This document shows positions 1 through 11,500 of a stretch of DNA of 64,000 nt, one piece after another. A program made the translations under genes and the position numbers. Every line of letters starts with the position of its first letter. Within the stretch, counting starts at the first letter, position 1. Where the stretch lies: NCBI GenBank assembly GCA_033063855.1, contig CP093829.1:3792243-3856242 (forward strand). The letters are read 5' to 3'. The notes beneath the pieces were generated by a model. That model saw nothing but the letters and a program-made list of their open reading frames with translations. It made no database searches and had not been told where the DNA came from. This stretch comes from Smittia aterrima. Lineage: Eukaryota > Arthropoda > Insecta > Diptera > Chironomidae.

Positions 1-1
1 G

Positions 2-2614
2 AGAACAGACAAAGTCACTGAGTACACAGAAATGGTTCCAGATTCTCCATCTCCAAGTGAATCGAAAGAATTCAAGAAAAGCAAGTTCACAGCTGAAGCT
101 CTCGCTGGTCTTGCTTCAGTTGAAGATTTCACAAACGTCACATTAAAGTCAAGCGCTGATCCACTCAACGTTACCAACTTGCCATACAAAACAGAGTCAC
201 CAATGTTAGTTCACATCAAAGGACGACGACATGTTCAATGTCGACTCGTCACACCTAAGTTCACAAGTCTCAATGACGGCGATTGCTTTGTTTTGCTTAC
301 GAACGATAAACTCTTCAGTTTCATCGGAAAATTCGCAAATGTCATTGAAATGAAAGTTTGCAAGGACTTCTGCATGTCAGTAATGCGTGACAAAGATCTC
401 GGCTGCAATGCCAACATGTTGATGTCAATAACTGAAACGAATCTCGATGGATACAATGGAAAGATCTTTTGCAAAATACTCGACAGAAAGGAAGATCAGC
501 CTCTCGCCGGAGCAGGTCATTCGGATGAAGATGAGCTGATCGAATCATGTTTGCAGGAGACAAACATGGTTTACGAATTTAAAGATGACGAACTTGTTCC
601 AGTCGAAGACTTCTGGGGACAAACGTTGACAATCTCTGCAGTGAACTCAAGAAAAATTCTCGTCTTTGACTTTGGAAGTGAAGTTTATGTTTGGAGTGGA
701 AAGAATGCTTTGCCCGATGAAAAGAAAGTCGCAATGCTCCTCGCTGAAGAAATGTTTGAAGGTTCATTCAACTACAAAATGTGCCATCTGAGTCCTTTAG
801 ACTTTTCAACTCTCTGTGGACATCGCAAAGACAAAATTGATCCAAGAAAGTGCGGAGTGAAAAGACCAGAGTTTGCTCTCCTTGGTCGAGTCAATCAGAA
901 TATGGAAACAGTTTTGTTCCGACAAAAGTTTACTGACTGGCCGGATATTAAGATTCGTATGAAGAATAGTGGAGCGCCTCACGTTGATTGCAATGAGATT
1001 CTTCAGATTGATGGGAACTACTTATATCGCAGCTGGAACTACGAGGAACCAAATTTAATACTCGAGAACTCGAATCTCGGACGTGGCAGCTTCTTTTACG
1101 ATGAAGACACTCGTCGACATTTTGAAATCATGACAGTCTCAGTGAATAAATGGCATGCGAATGCAGATGGAAATCAGGAAGTCCCAACTGACGATTATTG
1201 TCATTTCTACTCAAATGAATCGTACACAACTCGATGGGTTTACCAGATTTCCATTACTGTTCGTGAACTAAGTGGAAAAGTTTCAAATCGAAGCACAGTT
1301 GGACGTGATCGTTGCGCTTACTTCAACTGGCAGGGCTCTGATGCTTCAGCAAGCGAGAGAGGAACATCAACCTTGCACATGGTGGAGTTGGATAAAGAAA
1401 AAGGATCTCAAATGATAATTCAGCAGTTCCAAGAGATTCCTGCATTTGTTCGACTCTTCAAAGTTATGTTCATTCATAAGAAACGATGTGACGAGTCGAG
1501 ATTTGAAGCATGGCGCATGTACATTCTCCAAGGAAACGATCAGAATGAAACAATTGTCTACGAAGTTGCATGTGAGATGAAGCAATTGAGATCGAGAGCT
1601 TGCGTTCTTCTAATTCATGGAGCAAACGGTCAACTCGTTTTATGGAAAGGAGCAAAAACAACAGAGAATCAACAGAAGATTGCGCTCGGCGTTTGCTCGA
1701 AGATTTGTGGAAAGAAATATCGCGAATTTTATTCCGTTGATCGCATAAAATTGCGTGAATTCGCCGAGGGCGAGGAGAACGAAGATTTCTTCAAAGCTCT
1801 GAATGGAGATTGCGACGAACGAAAAGTTTACAACAGTTTAATGGATCGCGATGAATCATTCGACTTTACACCAAGAATGTATGAACTTACGAGCAAGAAC
1901 GGAGGGTTCGAAGCAATACAAATTGTTCCAGGCCTAAGGACAAAGGACTTCTCTTCTGCTTTTCCCTTTGTTCAACAAGATTTGTACAGCGCTCGACAAC
2001 CCACATTGTTCATTGTTGATAACGGTTATGCGATTTATTTATGGCAAGGTTGGTGGCCTAAAGTTGAAGAGATTATTGAACAAGACGAGGTTGATGTCAA
2101 CAATATTGAGAATCGTGCCGGAGAAAATCGTTGGCATCTTGAAAGGTGCGAGGCCATGGAGACAACAATCGCATACTGGAAGGCAAAGTGTAACAATGAT
2201 AACGAAAAATATCGCAAAGAAGCTTACATTGTCACAGCTGGTTACGAGCCAATAGATTTCCAAACAATATTTCCCGAGTGGATTACGAACGAAAACGTAG
2301 TTGAGATGAACAGTCAGGTAAGAAGATTAGAAAGAATCTTATCTCAATTCTCTAATTTTCTCTTTTTTTATCTCCAGAATCCGACGAAGGAGCCAATACA
2401 AATTGACGAATACTTGTCGAGATTCCAACAGAGCGTTTACTCTTTGGATGTCCTTCTCCAACGTCCTCTGCCCGAATATGTGAACGCAACGAAACTCGAA
2501 ATGTATCTCTGCGACGAAGATTTCGAGAAGACTCTAGGAATGACAAAAGAAGAATGGAAGCAGCTGCCTTCGTGGAAGAAAATCAATTTGAGAAAAGAAC
2601 ACGGATTGTTCTAA
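2..2614 (+). CDS. Svil: Supervillin (villin/gelsolin family), 3' part
   Basis: This is the C-terminal part of a supervillin-type actin-binding protein that links the actin cortex to membranes and myosin. The reading frame is open to the window edge, so the first ATG (32) is internal and the 5' exons lie outside. Exons are 2..2317 and 2378..2614; the 60-bp GT-AG intron (2318-2377) is in frame and could be mistaken for coding. Gelsolin-like repeats cover most of the protein. The segment reading FVQQDLYSARQPTLFIVDN followed by YLWQGWW is typical of supervillin rather than villin or flightless-I. The last ~65 residues form a villin headpiece (from LPEYVN to the terminal KEHGLF). Family assignment is confident; the Drosophila orthologue is Svil. 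Confidence 0.93.
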   Translation, partial: RTDKVTEYTEMVPDSPSPSESKEFKKSKFTAEALAGLASVEDFTNVTLKSSADPLNVTNLPYKTESPMLVHIKGRRHVQCRLVTPKFTSLNDGDCFVLLTNDKLFSFIGKFANVIEMKVCKDFCMSVMRDKDLGCNANMLMSITETNLDGYNGKIFCKILDRKEDQPLAGAGHSDEDELIESCLQETNMVYEFKDDELVPVEDFWGQTLTISAVNSRKILVFDFGSEVYVWSGKNALPDEKKVAMLLAEEMFEGSFNYKMCHLSPLDFSTLCGHRKDKIDPRKCGVKRPEFALLGRVNQNMETVLFRQKFTDWPDIKIRMKNSGAPHVDCNEILQIDGNYLYRSWNYEEPNLILENSNLGRGSFFYDEDTRRHFEIMTVSVNKWHANADGNQEVPTDDYCHFYSNESYTTRWVYQISITVRELSGKVSNRSTVGRDRCAYFNWQGSDASASERGTSTLHMVELDKEKGSQMIIQQFQEIPAFVRLFKVMFIHKKRCDESRFEAWRMYILQGNDQNETIVYEVACEMKQLRSRACVLLIHGANGQLVLWKGAKTTENQQKIALGVCSKICGKKYREFYSVDRIKLREFAEGEENEDFFKALNGDCDERKVYNSLMDRDESFDFTPRMYELTSKNGGFEAIQIVPGLRTKDFSSAFPFVQQDLYSARQPTLFIVDNGYAIYLWQGWWPKVEEIIEQDEVDVNNIENRAGENRWHLERCEAMETTIAYWKAKCNNDNEKYRKEAYIVTAGYEPIDFQTIFPEWITNENVVEMNSQVRRLERILSQFSNFLFFYLQNPTKEPIQIDEYLSRFQQSVYSLDVLLQRPLPEYVNATKLEMYLCDEDFEKTLGMTKEEWKQLPSWKKINLRKEHGLF
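2318..2377 (+). other. 60-bp in-frame intron of supervillin
   Basis: The intron begins GTAAGAAG and ends in a T-rich tract with TCTCCAG. Its length is a multiple of three with no stop, so retention would insert 20 residues just before the headpiece linker. Splicing joins MNSQ to NPTKEPIQIDEYL, which reads as a normal linker. Confidence 0.85.
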
Positions 2615-2955
2615 GATTTAAGCAAAAAAAAAACTTTGATAAAAGAACTCATTGACCAAGACTTAAAGACGTGCCTCAAATTTTTGTACGGAAATTCCAT
2701 CTTAAATGGTTGGATGAAGATTTTTGATAAATATTTGAATTCACTAGTCGCTGAATGAAACAATGTGAGGCATTTAACTCGATGATTCAACTTTCATGTC
2801 ACTAAGATTTAAGAGTGTTCACATTTTCTCGATTTGTAAGTTTATATTGTATAATCAATCTTTCTTGTTGATTTAATATATTTTAAAAGCCTAACTTTTT
2901 GTAGTCTGACGAGTTTTGTTACTTTAAGTTATTTGAAACTATGAAATGATTTCAT

Positions 2956-2961
2956 AATAAA
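2956..2961 (+). terminator. Poly(A) signal of supervillin
   Basis: AATAAA lies about 340 bp after the supervillin stop codon. The stretch 2615-2980 is therefore read as its 3' UTR; no other feature was seen in it. Confidence 0.6.
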
Positions 2962-3183
2962 GATTCGAGTGAAAATGAAGAAAATGTTGTTAGAGAATTC
3001 AATTTGACAAATTTTTGAATTTAATTTTAAGAAATTGTTGCGAACAACAAAACACTTCAGCAGCTGCCAAAACTAGGTCAACAAACAATTTCTTGTGATA
3101 TGAGTAAGTAAACTTTATTTATAAATATTTGCTACAGTCACAAAACTTGAACAATTTAACAGAATTCACTTTAAACTATTTAT

Positions 3184-3402
3184 TCAACATTCTCCAACAT
3201 GAGCGAGCTTTAAGCTTTTAGTTTTCTTTTGTTCGCACCTCAACATACACGAATTGCCATAAGTCTTTCCGTCGTTCCCGCAGACAGGCTCGTATATCTT
3301 GAAGCAAACGCAGGGTTGCACCTCGTCGTTCTTTTCAATGGCTTGGGTTGAGACGACAAAAACCATCGTGATGACCAATAAAATTGAAAGTCCTTTGAGC
3401 AT
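3184..3402 (-). CDS. Secreted Kazal-type serine protease inhibitor, 72 aa
   Basis: This single-exon gene encodes a 72-residue precursor: a hydrophobic signal peptide (residues 1 to about 21, ending STQA) and one Kazal domain. The six cysteines are C31, C33, C41, C52, C56 and C72, spaced CxC, then seven residues, then C. The core VCGNDGKTYGNSC is textbook Kazal. The C1-C2 gap is one residue, as in the short, non-classical leech/insect inhibitors. By family alignment the P1 residue is the second after C2, Lys35, which predicts inhibition of trypsin-like enzymes. A TATA box lies 77 bp upstream. Likely extracellular (haemolymph, saliva or gut); the target enzyme cannot be read from sequence. Confidence 0.9.
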   Translation of the reverse strand: MLKGLSILLVITMVFVVSTQAIEKNDEVQPCVCFKIYEPVCGNDGKTYGNSCMLRCEQKKTKSLKLAHVGEC

Positions 3403-3478
3403 CTTTGTGCTTGAGCTTCTGTGCAGTTATCGATAAAGAATGAGAAATTTTTTTATTCGCCTCACCGTTAGTCACAGT

Positions 3479-3486
3479 CTTTTATA
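3479..3486 (-). promoter_or_regulatory. TATA box of the Kazal inhibitor gene
   Basis: On the minus strand the sequence reads TATAAAAG, 77 bp upstream of the ATG. Transcription would start roughly 25-30 bp downstream of it, giving a 5' UTR of about 50 bp. The core promoter is typical of a highly expressed, tissue-specific secreted protein gene. Confidence 0.65.
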
Positions 3487-5532
3487 TCGTGATAAGAAAT
3501 ATTAAACTCCAGCTGATAAAATTGTTTTGATAACCGTTGAACACACTTTCCAAGGCTTGACGAGTGTTCGACCCTTCGTCGAGATGATTCATTGAGGAGA
3601 AGAAACTTAAACGTAAATAAAGTAAGTCAAGTGAGTTTGTCGTTTTCAATCAATAATTCTTTTTATTTAATAAAATCACAGATACAAAGCATCATATAAA
3701 TAACAATTCATAATTTCTAATTCCATCATAAATTTATGTTTTTTTTTTATTTTGCAATTCATTTTTAAAGTTTGACTTTGCTTGCTTCTCGTTCATGATT
3801 TATGGCTTAGACGCGTCTACCTAAAACCAACCTAACAAACGTTGCCATAATTTCAATCTCTCTCTCGTCTGTATTTAATTATTAACGACACCCTTGCCAT
3901 TCCGGTTAGACTTGGAAAAGCCTGAAAGTACTTTGTCGATACTTTGAGGCTTTCTTAGTTCTGCTTTCACGATTCAAAGTTGTAAAGGTTCCTAACCCTG
4001 CTTCTAAACTCTTTCATGTAACAAAGCTAACATTAACAAAGTGATGTCAATAATGATTTTATAAAACTTTTCTTTGAAGTGTCTTTGGAGGGGAACGGGA
4101 AGAGAGTTCTCTAAAGTTCGAGAGATGAGGAGTCTGATAAACTGATAGAAAAATCCCTGAAAAACTTTCTCGCTCTATATTTGGTTTATTTTAGTAAATT
4201 TGCTGTTAAGTACACAATGAAAATGACTTCTTGCAAAAGCGAGTGAGTGATTCAACATTTATTTTGTGATCTCACGAAATTATGAAATAAACTTTTCAGG
4301 ATTGCTAAACTATCTTGTCTTTCATATAAAAGCAATTCGGAAATTAAGTTTCTTGTGATAAACCAACGTGAACACTTGTGGGCTGCTTTATGTGAGCTTT
4401 CATTTGCTTCCTTTGACAACTTCCTTCCTTCCTCTCTTAACTTTCTGATTTCATGGAACTTCTTTTGCATACGGCAGTTGATTTAAATGATTTTTTATTT
4501 TCTTTAAATTAAAAGCGCGGAGGGAAAGTTATTAAGAAAATCTTTGGCACCTTCTTCATCTCTCACGATTTATTATTGAATTAGATTTCATTTGATTGCA
4601 ACATAAGTTCTCACTTCCTTTCATTTTAGCTTTGCCAAAAGTTTGCTTATTGATTGTGACTGTTGCTGCTGTTGCGTGTGATAGTGACGAAAGTATTTGT
4701 GACAAAAGTAAGCTCCTATTGATTTGATTTGTGGTAAAAGTTTTTCTTAGCAGATCGACGATGAAAATAATTTTCGCCATTTATTCATTTAATAGACGTG
4801 AATTCTTTGTGAGTTTCTTTTATTGCTTCGATATTCATTATTTCTTTCTTGGAATGATTCATCAAGACTTTCGAGAGGTTGCACTTTCCCAACTTTAAAT
4901 GTGATAAGCATGGCTCACACGAGACCCTCCTCTTCCAAGTTGTTCTCCTTTTTCTTATCCCATGCGAGACAATCAGTGTTTCGTGTGGTAATTAAGACTA
5001 ATCATGTGACAAACTTTGTTTATTCTCTATTTCGTAATCGATCTCATGTGCAACTAACGATAAAACAGCTCAAAGCTTATTAATTTTTAACCCCAGAAGC
5101 AAACTTTGTATCAGATCGTCTCATTTCGAAATTAGGGCACATTTGTGATGAAAGACGAGGAAGAGAAAAAAGAATAACGAAATTAAATTCTTGATTTTCA
5201 TTTTAAGGCTGCTGCCAATGTTCGCGCGAAATTAGTTTTGGGAAAAATCTCTTTCACTCGCCAAATACTTTCACGATTCCAAATTAATTTGATTTCTTTG
5301 ACATTTTTTTTTTGTTTTGTATTGAAGCAATTTCTCGTTTTGATTTTCATTTAATTAATTTGATTTCGAATTGCTTTATAAGATCGCGATGTGACTAAAC
5401 TTTACGTCCTACTTGTCTTTTTCTTAACAATGTTGTTGTGACTTGACTACCTAAATAGTTTTACTGCTGCGTTTGAATTAATTGAGAAAGATGTTCTAAG
5501 TATTAAGCATATTTACATGAAGAATACTTTGA
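3487..5532. other. Noncoding stretch between the Kazal gene and the Shab stop codon
   Basis: About 2 kb of AT-rich DNA. I see no convincing exon on either strand; open frames here are short, of low complexity and without recognisable domains. The part nearest 5.5 kb is presumably the 3' UTR of Shab on the minus strand. Confidence 0.5.
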
Positions 5533-8500
5533 CTACGTCGCTGTGCCGCCTCCGTGATAGGAATTGTTCTTATCTAATATCGATGACGAGGCAATTTGAT
5601 CGTTACTTGCTTTCAGGGTCGATGAAGATGATTCGTCTTTATCTTTTAGCGGATATGTTGTATAGGCGTGGTCGGAATCTAAACGAACGATGCAAAAAAT
5701 CAATTCCGAGAATTTTTGTCAACCAAAGATTTATCACTCACCGAAACTGCTTTCTCTTGTTCCACTCTCCGATCTGTAGTAGCTGCTGCTGCCAGCTTCA
5801 CCACCAGATGATGTTGTACCACCAAAGCCCATTCCACGCTGCAGCATCGGTTTCGTTTGCCGCAATGTTTCATCTGATTGGCGAGATGTTTGGAATTTCG
5901 TGCGACCAATTGAAGTTGGTGTCGACCTCTGATGAACGAGACGGTAATGTCGTTGCTGACTCATTTGTGGTGAGATCGACTTGTGAATCTTGTTCGGTGA
6001 AAAATCTAAACCTCCCTCGGCCTAAATGATATCAAATGTCAATGGAAATTTATTGATTCGAGAGATGGTCACTCACTAAAATGACGCTAATGTCAGAAAC
6101 TCCTGATCCAGTGTCGCTTAAGAGTCTTTCACTTTCAGGATCTCCAATTCTTGCATCAGACTTGTTCTTAAGAATTGATTTCGATCTCTTGTGAGTTTCG
6201 TTTTCTAAAAGAGAAAAAGTTAATCAAGTAAGAAACTTTCTTAATTCCTCGAGGGAAGTCATCACCTTTCGTTTGGATTCCAAACAGATGTTGATTGATT
6301 AGCTGTTTAGTTGCGGTTGTAATTATTTTAGTTGGCATGAAGGAAGCTCTTCGATTCTTTTTATTGCTGCTTGAAGCCACAACAGTCACTTCAATATTCT
6401 CAAGTGATTCTTTAACATCTTCAAATCGAGCTGCTTTGGGTCTAACAGAGTTAGTCTCCATTTGTTGTTGCTGCTGTTGAAATCTTGTCTTTCGATGTTT
6501 TGGCACTGGAGTCTCGTTTAGACTTGCATGACTGCCACTGAATGCATCGTCGATTGGACTTGGAACAAGACTTCGTAATGCTGTATCACCTGAAGTGCTT
6601 TTCTTGACTTGTCCTTTGACATCTCCTCGCGATAAGTTCGAATTCAGATTTTTATTCATCGTATCAAGGTACATGCTCTCCGAATCAAGCATATCGAGAG
6701 CTGAGTGGTCGTCATCGAATGTTAAGTCGCCTTGAGACAGGAAAGGATGAGTTTGACAGCTCATGAAAGTGTCAGAACTATCGACACTCGCTAAATCTGC
6801 ATTGTTGCTGTTGTAGAGACTGTAGCTTTGATTTGAAATGATGTTGCCGTTTGAAGCATCTCTCATTTGAGGATTTGAGCTGGCAACAATTACAGCACTA
6901 CTACTGAGCTTGCTATTGAACGACGAATCCGTTTTCCGACTCGTTGGAATTGATCTGACAGAGACATCAATCGAAGGGAAGGTGAACTTGTTGGGACCAA
7001 TTTGTTCTGACGGAGTCGCAAAGCTGCTCGACTTTGTTCCACCTCCAACTCCATGACAGAGATTCAGAAGGTTCATTGCTTTCGCCATTCTCATTTCACT
7101 ACAAATTGTCTTGTGAGCATCGGACGTATTGAGCGGCATGAGGCCCTCAGCATCAATACACTCTTTGAAGTCCTAAGAACAAGAAAAACACAAAAAGTTT
7201 GTTGAAGAATGTAAATGGAAAAGTTTTCCTATTGCGGCATCGAGAGAAGAAAAAAAAAAGCAAAAGAATAACAAAGTTTGCTGTGGAAATCGTTCCAATT
7301 AAACACAGCTTGATAAACATTAAAGCAAACGATTCGTGAAATGACGAAAGAAAGGAAAAACAACGAAACGTGTTGGTTTACATGCAATATTTTTGTGATG
7401 GTGACAAGACCAACAGCTATGACGACCAAGAGATAAGTGGTGAATAGAATGAGAAAAGCAGAACGAAATGATTTTGAGTTTGACATGAGAAAAGTTCGAT
7501 TTTTTACAAAAAAAAAACATCGTTGCGCCTCACAATTTAGACGACAGAGCAAGAAAAGTTTTTGTCACCGAATCGTGTTAGTTTGACAGAAGACACATGT
7601 ACATCGCCTTTAAAAATGAACTCACCTTTGTCAGAATTTTCAAACTACAGATGTTTCTAAGGAAAACTAAGTTTCGATTCAAGTAAATTTAACGAAACTA
7701 AAAATGTACTGAAGAGGTTTAAACAATCATCAAACACTATGCGATCTTTGATGCTCCACTCCCGTTCCCTAAATTATAAAATGATTAAACAAAATTAGAA
7801 AATATTTTATTTTAAAAGAAAGAAAGAAAGAGTGAATTGACGTGATGACGAGATTCTCGATGAATAATTTAAAATTGATTTGGTTTTGGGGAGACATTCA
7901 CAAACTACTTGTGCTCTTCTACTGAATTTTCTACTCAAGATAAAGTGTCCTACGACTTTGAAGATAAAGAAGTTCTACATTAAACATCCAAAAATGAATT
8001 GAAAAACGCAGAGGAGTGTTAAAAAATTTTGGTGAAAGGTGCATCAATCAAAACTCACGTCAGATGAGCAGAAACAACATTCAAACTCTGATGGCAACTC
8101 GACTTCTGGTTTCTCCTTTTTCTCCTTTGGGTCTTTCAGCTGATTCTCCATCGCAATTTGTCTTCTCAGCTCCTCCACTTCCTACAACGACGACAAAAAT
8201 TGAGTCTTATGTCCGCCGACGTCAAATTTTTTTTTTCAATTTCTCTTGAAAAGGAAAAGTTCTCCTTGACACAAACACAGTTGCCAAGTTATCAACTGAG
8301 GACATGCAAACATGCAATTTAATCAATCGTGCAAAAATATAATAAATCTTGTTATTTCGATGACACTTTTTCATTTATCGAGAGTGCAAAAATGTGAAAT
8401 CAAAAACAGATTTCGACATCAAGGAAGCAATTTGATGTCAGAGGAGAAAAGCAAATTGCAGTTTAAATATTTACAACGTCAAGTTACATTTCGCTTCAAA

Positions 8501-11500
8501 AGGACTAAAAGCTTTTTCTAAGTGAAATTAAAAATCCGAGTGGATCTGAAAGCCGCAAATTAGTTCACGTTGAATCTCAAATATTCATATCAAGTGCTTT
8601 CGGAAGATGAAATAGAAGAGCCAAGTTAAATTTTTAAGAAAAATGATTCACAAGTGAGTGATTAAAGTTTAATAATTAAAAGGAAGTAAACTCATTCAAG
8701 GTAAAATAACTTCTCCAACTCTCAATACCTCTTCGTTCCATTCCTGCTGATGGAATTTCTGAATTGTAAAATAAGGAAAATCAAAAATATAAAAACGGGA
8801 AATACAACATTTAAGTCGAGTTGGTGACAGAGATTACTAAACAACTCTAAAGTTTTTGTGGATTTGATGCGATTTTAAATTTCGATAGAAGTTCTGCCTA
8901 ATTTCATTACCAAACGAATTCAACAATGATAGCTAACACAGATACGAGAAGTGTAAAGGTTCATAGTCGAACGATTCGACTTCGGACTTACCTGCTTTGT
9001 TGCGCGCATGTACGGCTCTTGCTGCTGAGGAATTTCATCATCGACATTCTCGATTAATTGATCGTTATCATTTGCATTGTCAGTCTCGTCATGATCTCGA
9101 CTTGATTGAGCTTGCCAATCATGTTGTGCAATCGGACTGTACGATGGCTGTGCATCTGGTTCGGGGACAGAGGTTTGCTGGTTGAATAAAAAATTGTTAG
9201 TCATTTTCTCAATTAAACGAAGAGCGTTCAACCTGATTCGTTGCATTTGAACGACGATGAGGGAAGTGATCGTAATTCTTGTAGCATCCCTGACCAGTAT
9301 TCGCTGGATTCCTTTCTGAATCTCCCTCCGACTCCAAATCACCTTGTGAAAGATTATGCCCTGTCGCCGAGGACATCGACAAACCCCGTAACGCGCGTGA
9401 GTCAGTATCGATGCCAATTTATTTGTGAATGTGTGTTTAATTAATTCAATTTGTTTTCATATTTTTTGATGTTGAGATTTATTATAAAAATTAAGTTCAA
9501 TTTAGTTGAATCGAATATCAAAGGATTTTTTTTTTGCCATCAATAAAACAAACATATCACAAACATTACCGAGAGAATAGCAAAATGATAACGTCAATAT
9601 TGTTTTCGTTCACGAGACGCAAGATCGTCACAGTCAGAAAAGAAAAACGTTTTGAGAGACACGCGATAGTTGAATTTGGTTGAACAAATTATCGATGAAA
9701 TCATAGAAATAAAAAGAAAATAAAATTAATCAATTGAACACAAGGAGCAATCAATAAATGTATGAACTGAAAAGTGTGGGAAATACAGAGAAGAACACAC
9801 AGACGAGAATTCCGAGAACATCAACATTTTCTTAGCAAAAAGCTTTTGAAAGCTCTCAAAAGCTTCTAAGTAGTTTTTAATTCTTTTAAACCTCAATTTG
9901 ACTGCAATTTAAAAGCTCAAACCATCGAGGAACCAAATTCACTAAAAGAAATTAATGGATTCGGAATTTTTGCTGAGCGAATGATGAAAGATGAAAAGTA
10001 ATTTAATCAGGATTTGGAAACTCTTAGTAGATTTCCACAAAATGAAAAGAAACCTTTCTTTGAAGACCATTCATCGTTCCAGATGTAACTCAGCAACGAG
10101 AAGAAGCTTTCTATTGTGATAGTTCTGAATCTGAACTTCAGAAAGATTGAAGGCTTTTTTCGTTATTTTTAAACAAAAGTTTTCAATTAAAAAGAGAATT
10201 TTGATAAAAATCAAAACTTCAGAAAAGTTTTTTCAATAAAAATAATTTTTCCAACGAAAAAAGCCTTTCAACAACAAATAAAAGAAAAAACTTCTGAAAA
10301 ACTTTTTCCTTGAATGAAAATGATAAGAATTTAGTTCCATCCGATCGGTTAGAGACATTAAGAACGAAATTATTTTTTTCTTCGGTTTTCCTTTTTTTTA
10401 TTTTCATGGTTCAAGTTTCTTTTAACTATTTTGATTGCAGTTTAAACATATAAAGCGATAGAAAGCTATAGACGGATGAGCTTTAAAATGTTGCCAGTGT
10501 TGAATTCTAAACATTAACATTCTTTTTTGATCTTGACAAATCGTGAAGACTTTTTGCTTTTGTTCTTCCGAGTGTAAAAAAGTTTATCGTTTTGAGGGAT
10601 CGCAAGATTCTTCGGTTCGCATTGAGCAAGGGAAACGCATTGTCTCCGTTATCCGACGTGATGTTACGGATTATAAAAAATAACTAATTATTGTAAAATT
10701 TCTTAAATCCGTCGGCAATAAGGAAGATTGACATTATGGCTATCTACTCTCGTTGTCTAGCAAGAGCTCTTCGTTTAATTCGGCAATTCTTGATGAGAGC
10801 GGTGGCTGAGTTCGTCGTCGTGGGGTTATAGGCGTGACTGATTCACTTGGTGATGATGTGTCAATGAGATCATATTTGTCACCTAAATGATAACGGGGGT
10901 TGGGTCATTAGTGAAACTCATTGTCGGCTCTTTTATTGCGAGTTATTTCTAAATGACGCATCAGAGCTAATGATTTTATTTAAACTAAGCCTCTAATGAT
11001 TAATGTTTCTTTATTTGGCATCTCATTCCTCTTCCGAGTTCGAGTGAAATCTTTTGTTCGCCAAACGAGAAAATCGATTGTAGATTATCTAAATCACCTT
11101 TAATGGCATAAACACGCACTTTGCGCTTTCACTGTTCCATAAGGATTCGTGCTTGATGTTCTCGAAAGTAATCAAGTGAGAAATATTTTTTCCGTTCCAT
11201 TTCAAAAGGAAATATTTAAAGATTATAATCCTCGAGTCATGTACTTAGCAGCTTACATTATGTAGGTGTTAGCTCTTTATCGAGTTGATATTTTTTTAAA
11301 GCAAAACTCTCTCGACTGAGTGTTGAAGTGACACAACAATTCTCAATAAATATTCGCCAACATTGAGGGCGTTCAAGAGGCGTTTTCTCTCTTGGCAAAG
11401 GCATTTTAAGAAAACTTTCCTTTTAAATATTATTCAGTCTCTTTGGCATTGCGTCAATATCAAGGGAAGGCAGTAACAGTTAAAGCTCCGCTGATTATTT

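Noticed and set aside
7229..7552. 107-codon hydrophobic frame on minus with a possible membrane segment
   Set aside because: It lies in the intron between Shab exons 8059-8181 and 6266-7172, and AT-rich DNA yields Phe/Leu/Ile runs by chance.
7730..7775. Possible extra Shab exon (GGAACGGGAGTGGAGCATC on minus, after AATTTAG)
   Set aside because: The best matching donor gives a length that breaks the reading frame, and the flanking exons join cleanly without it.
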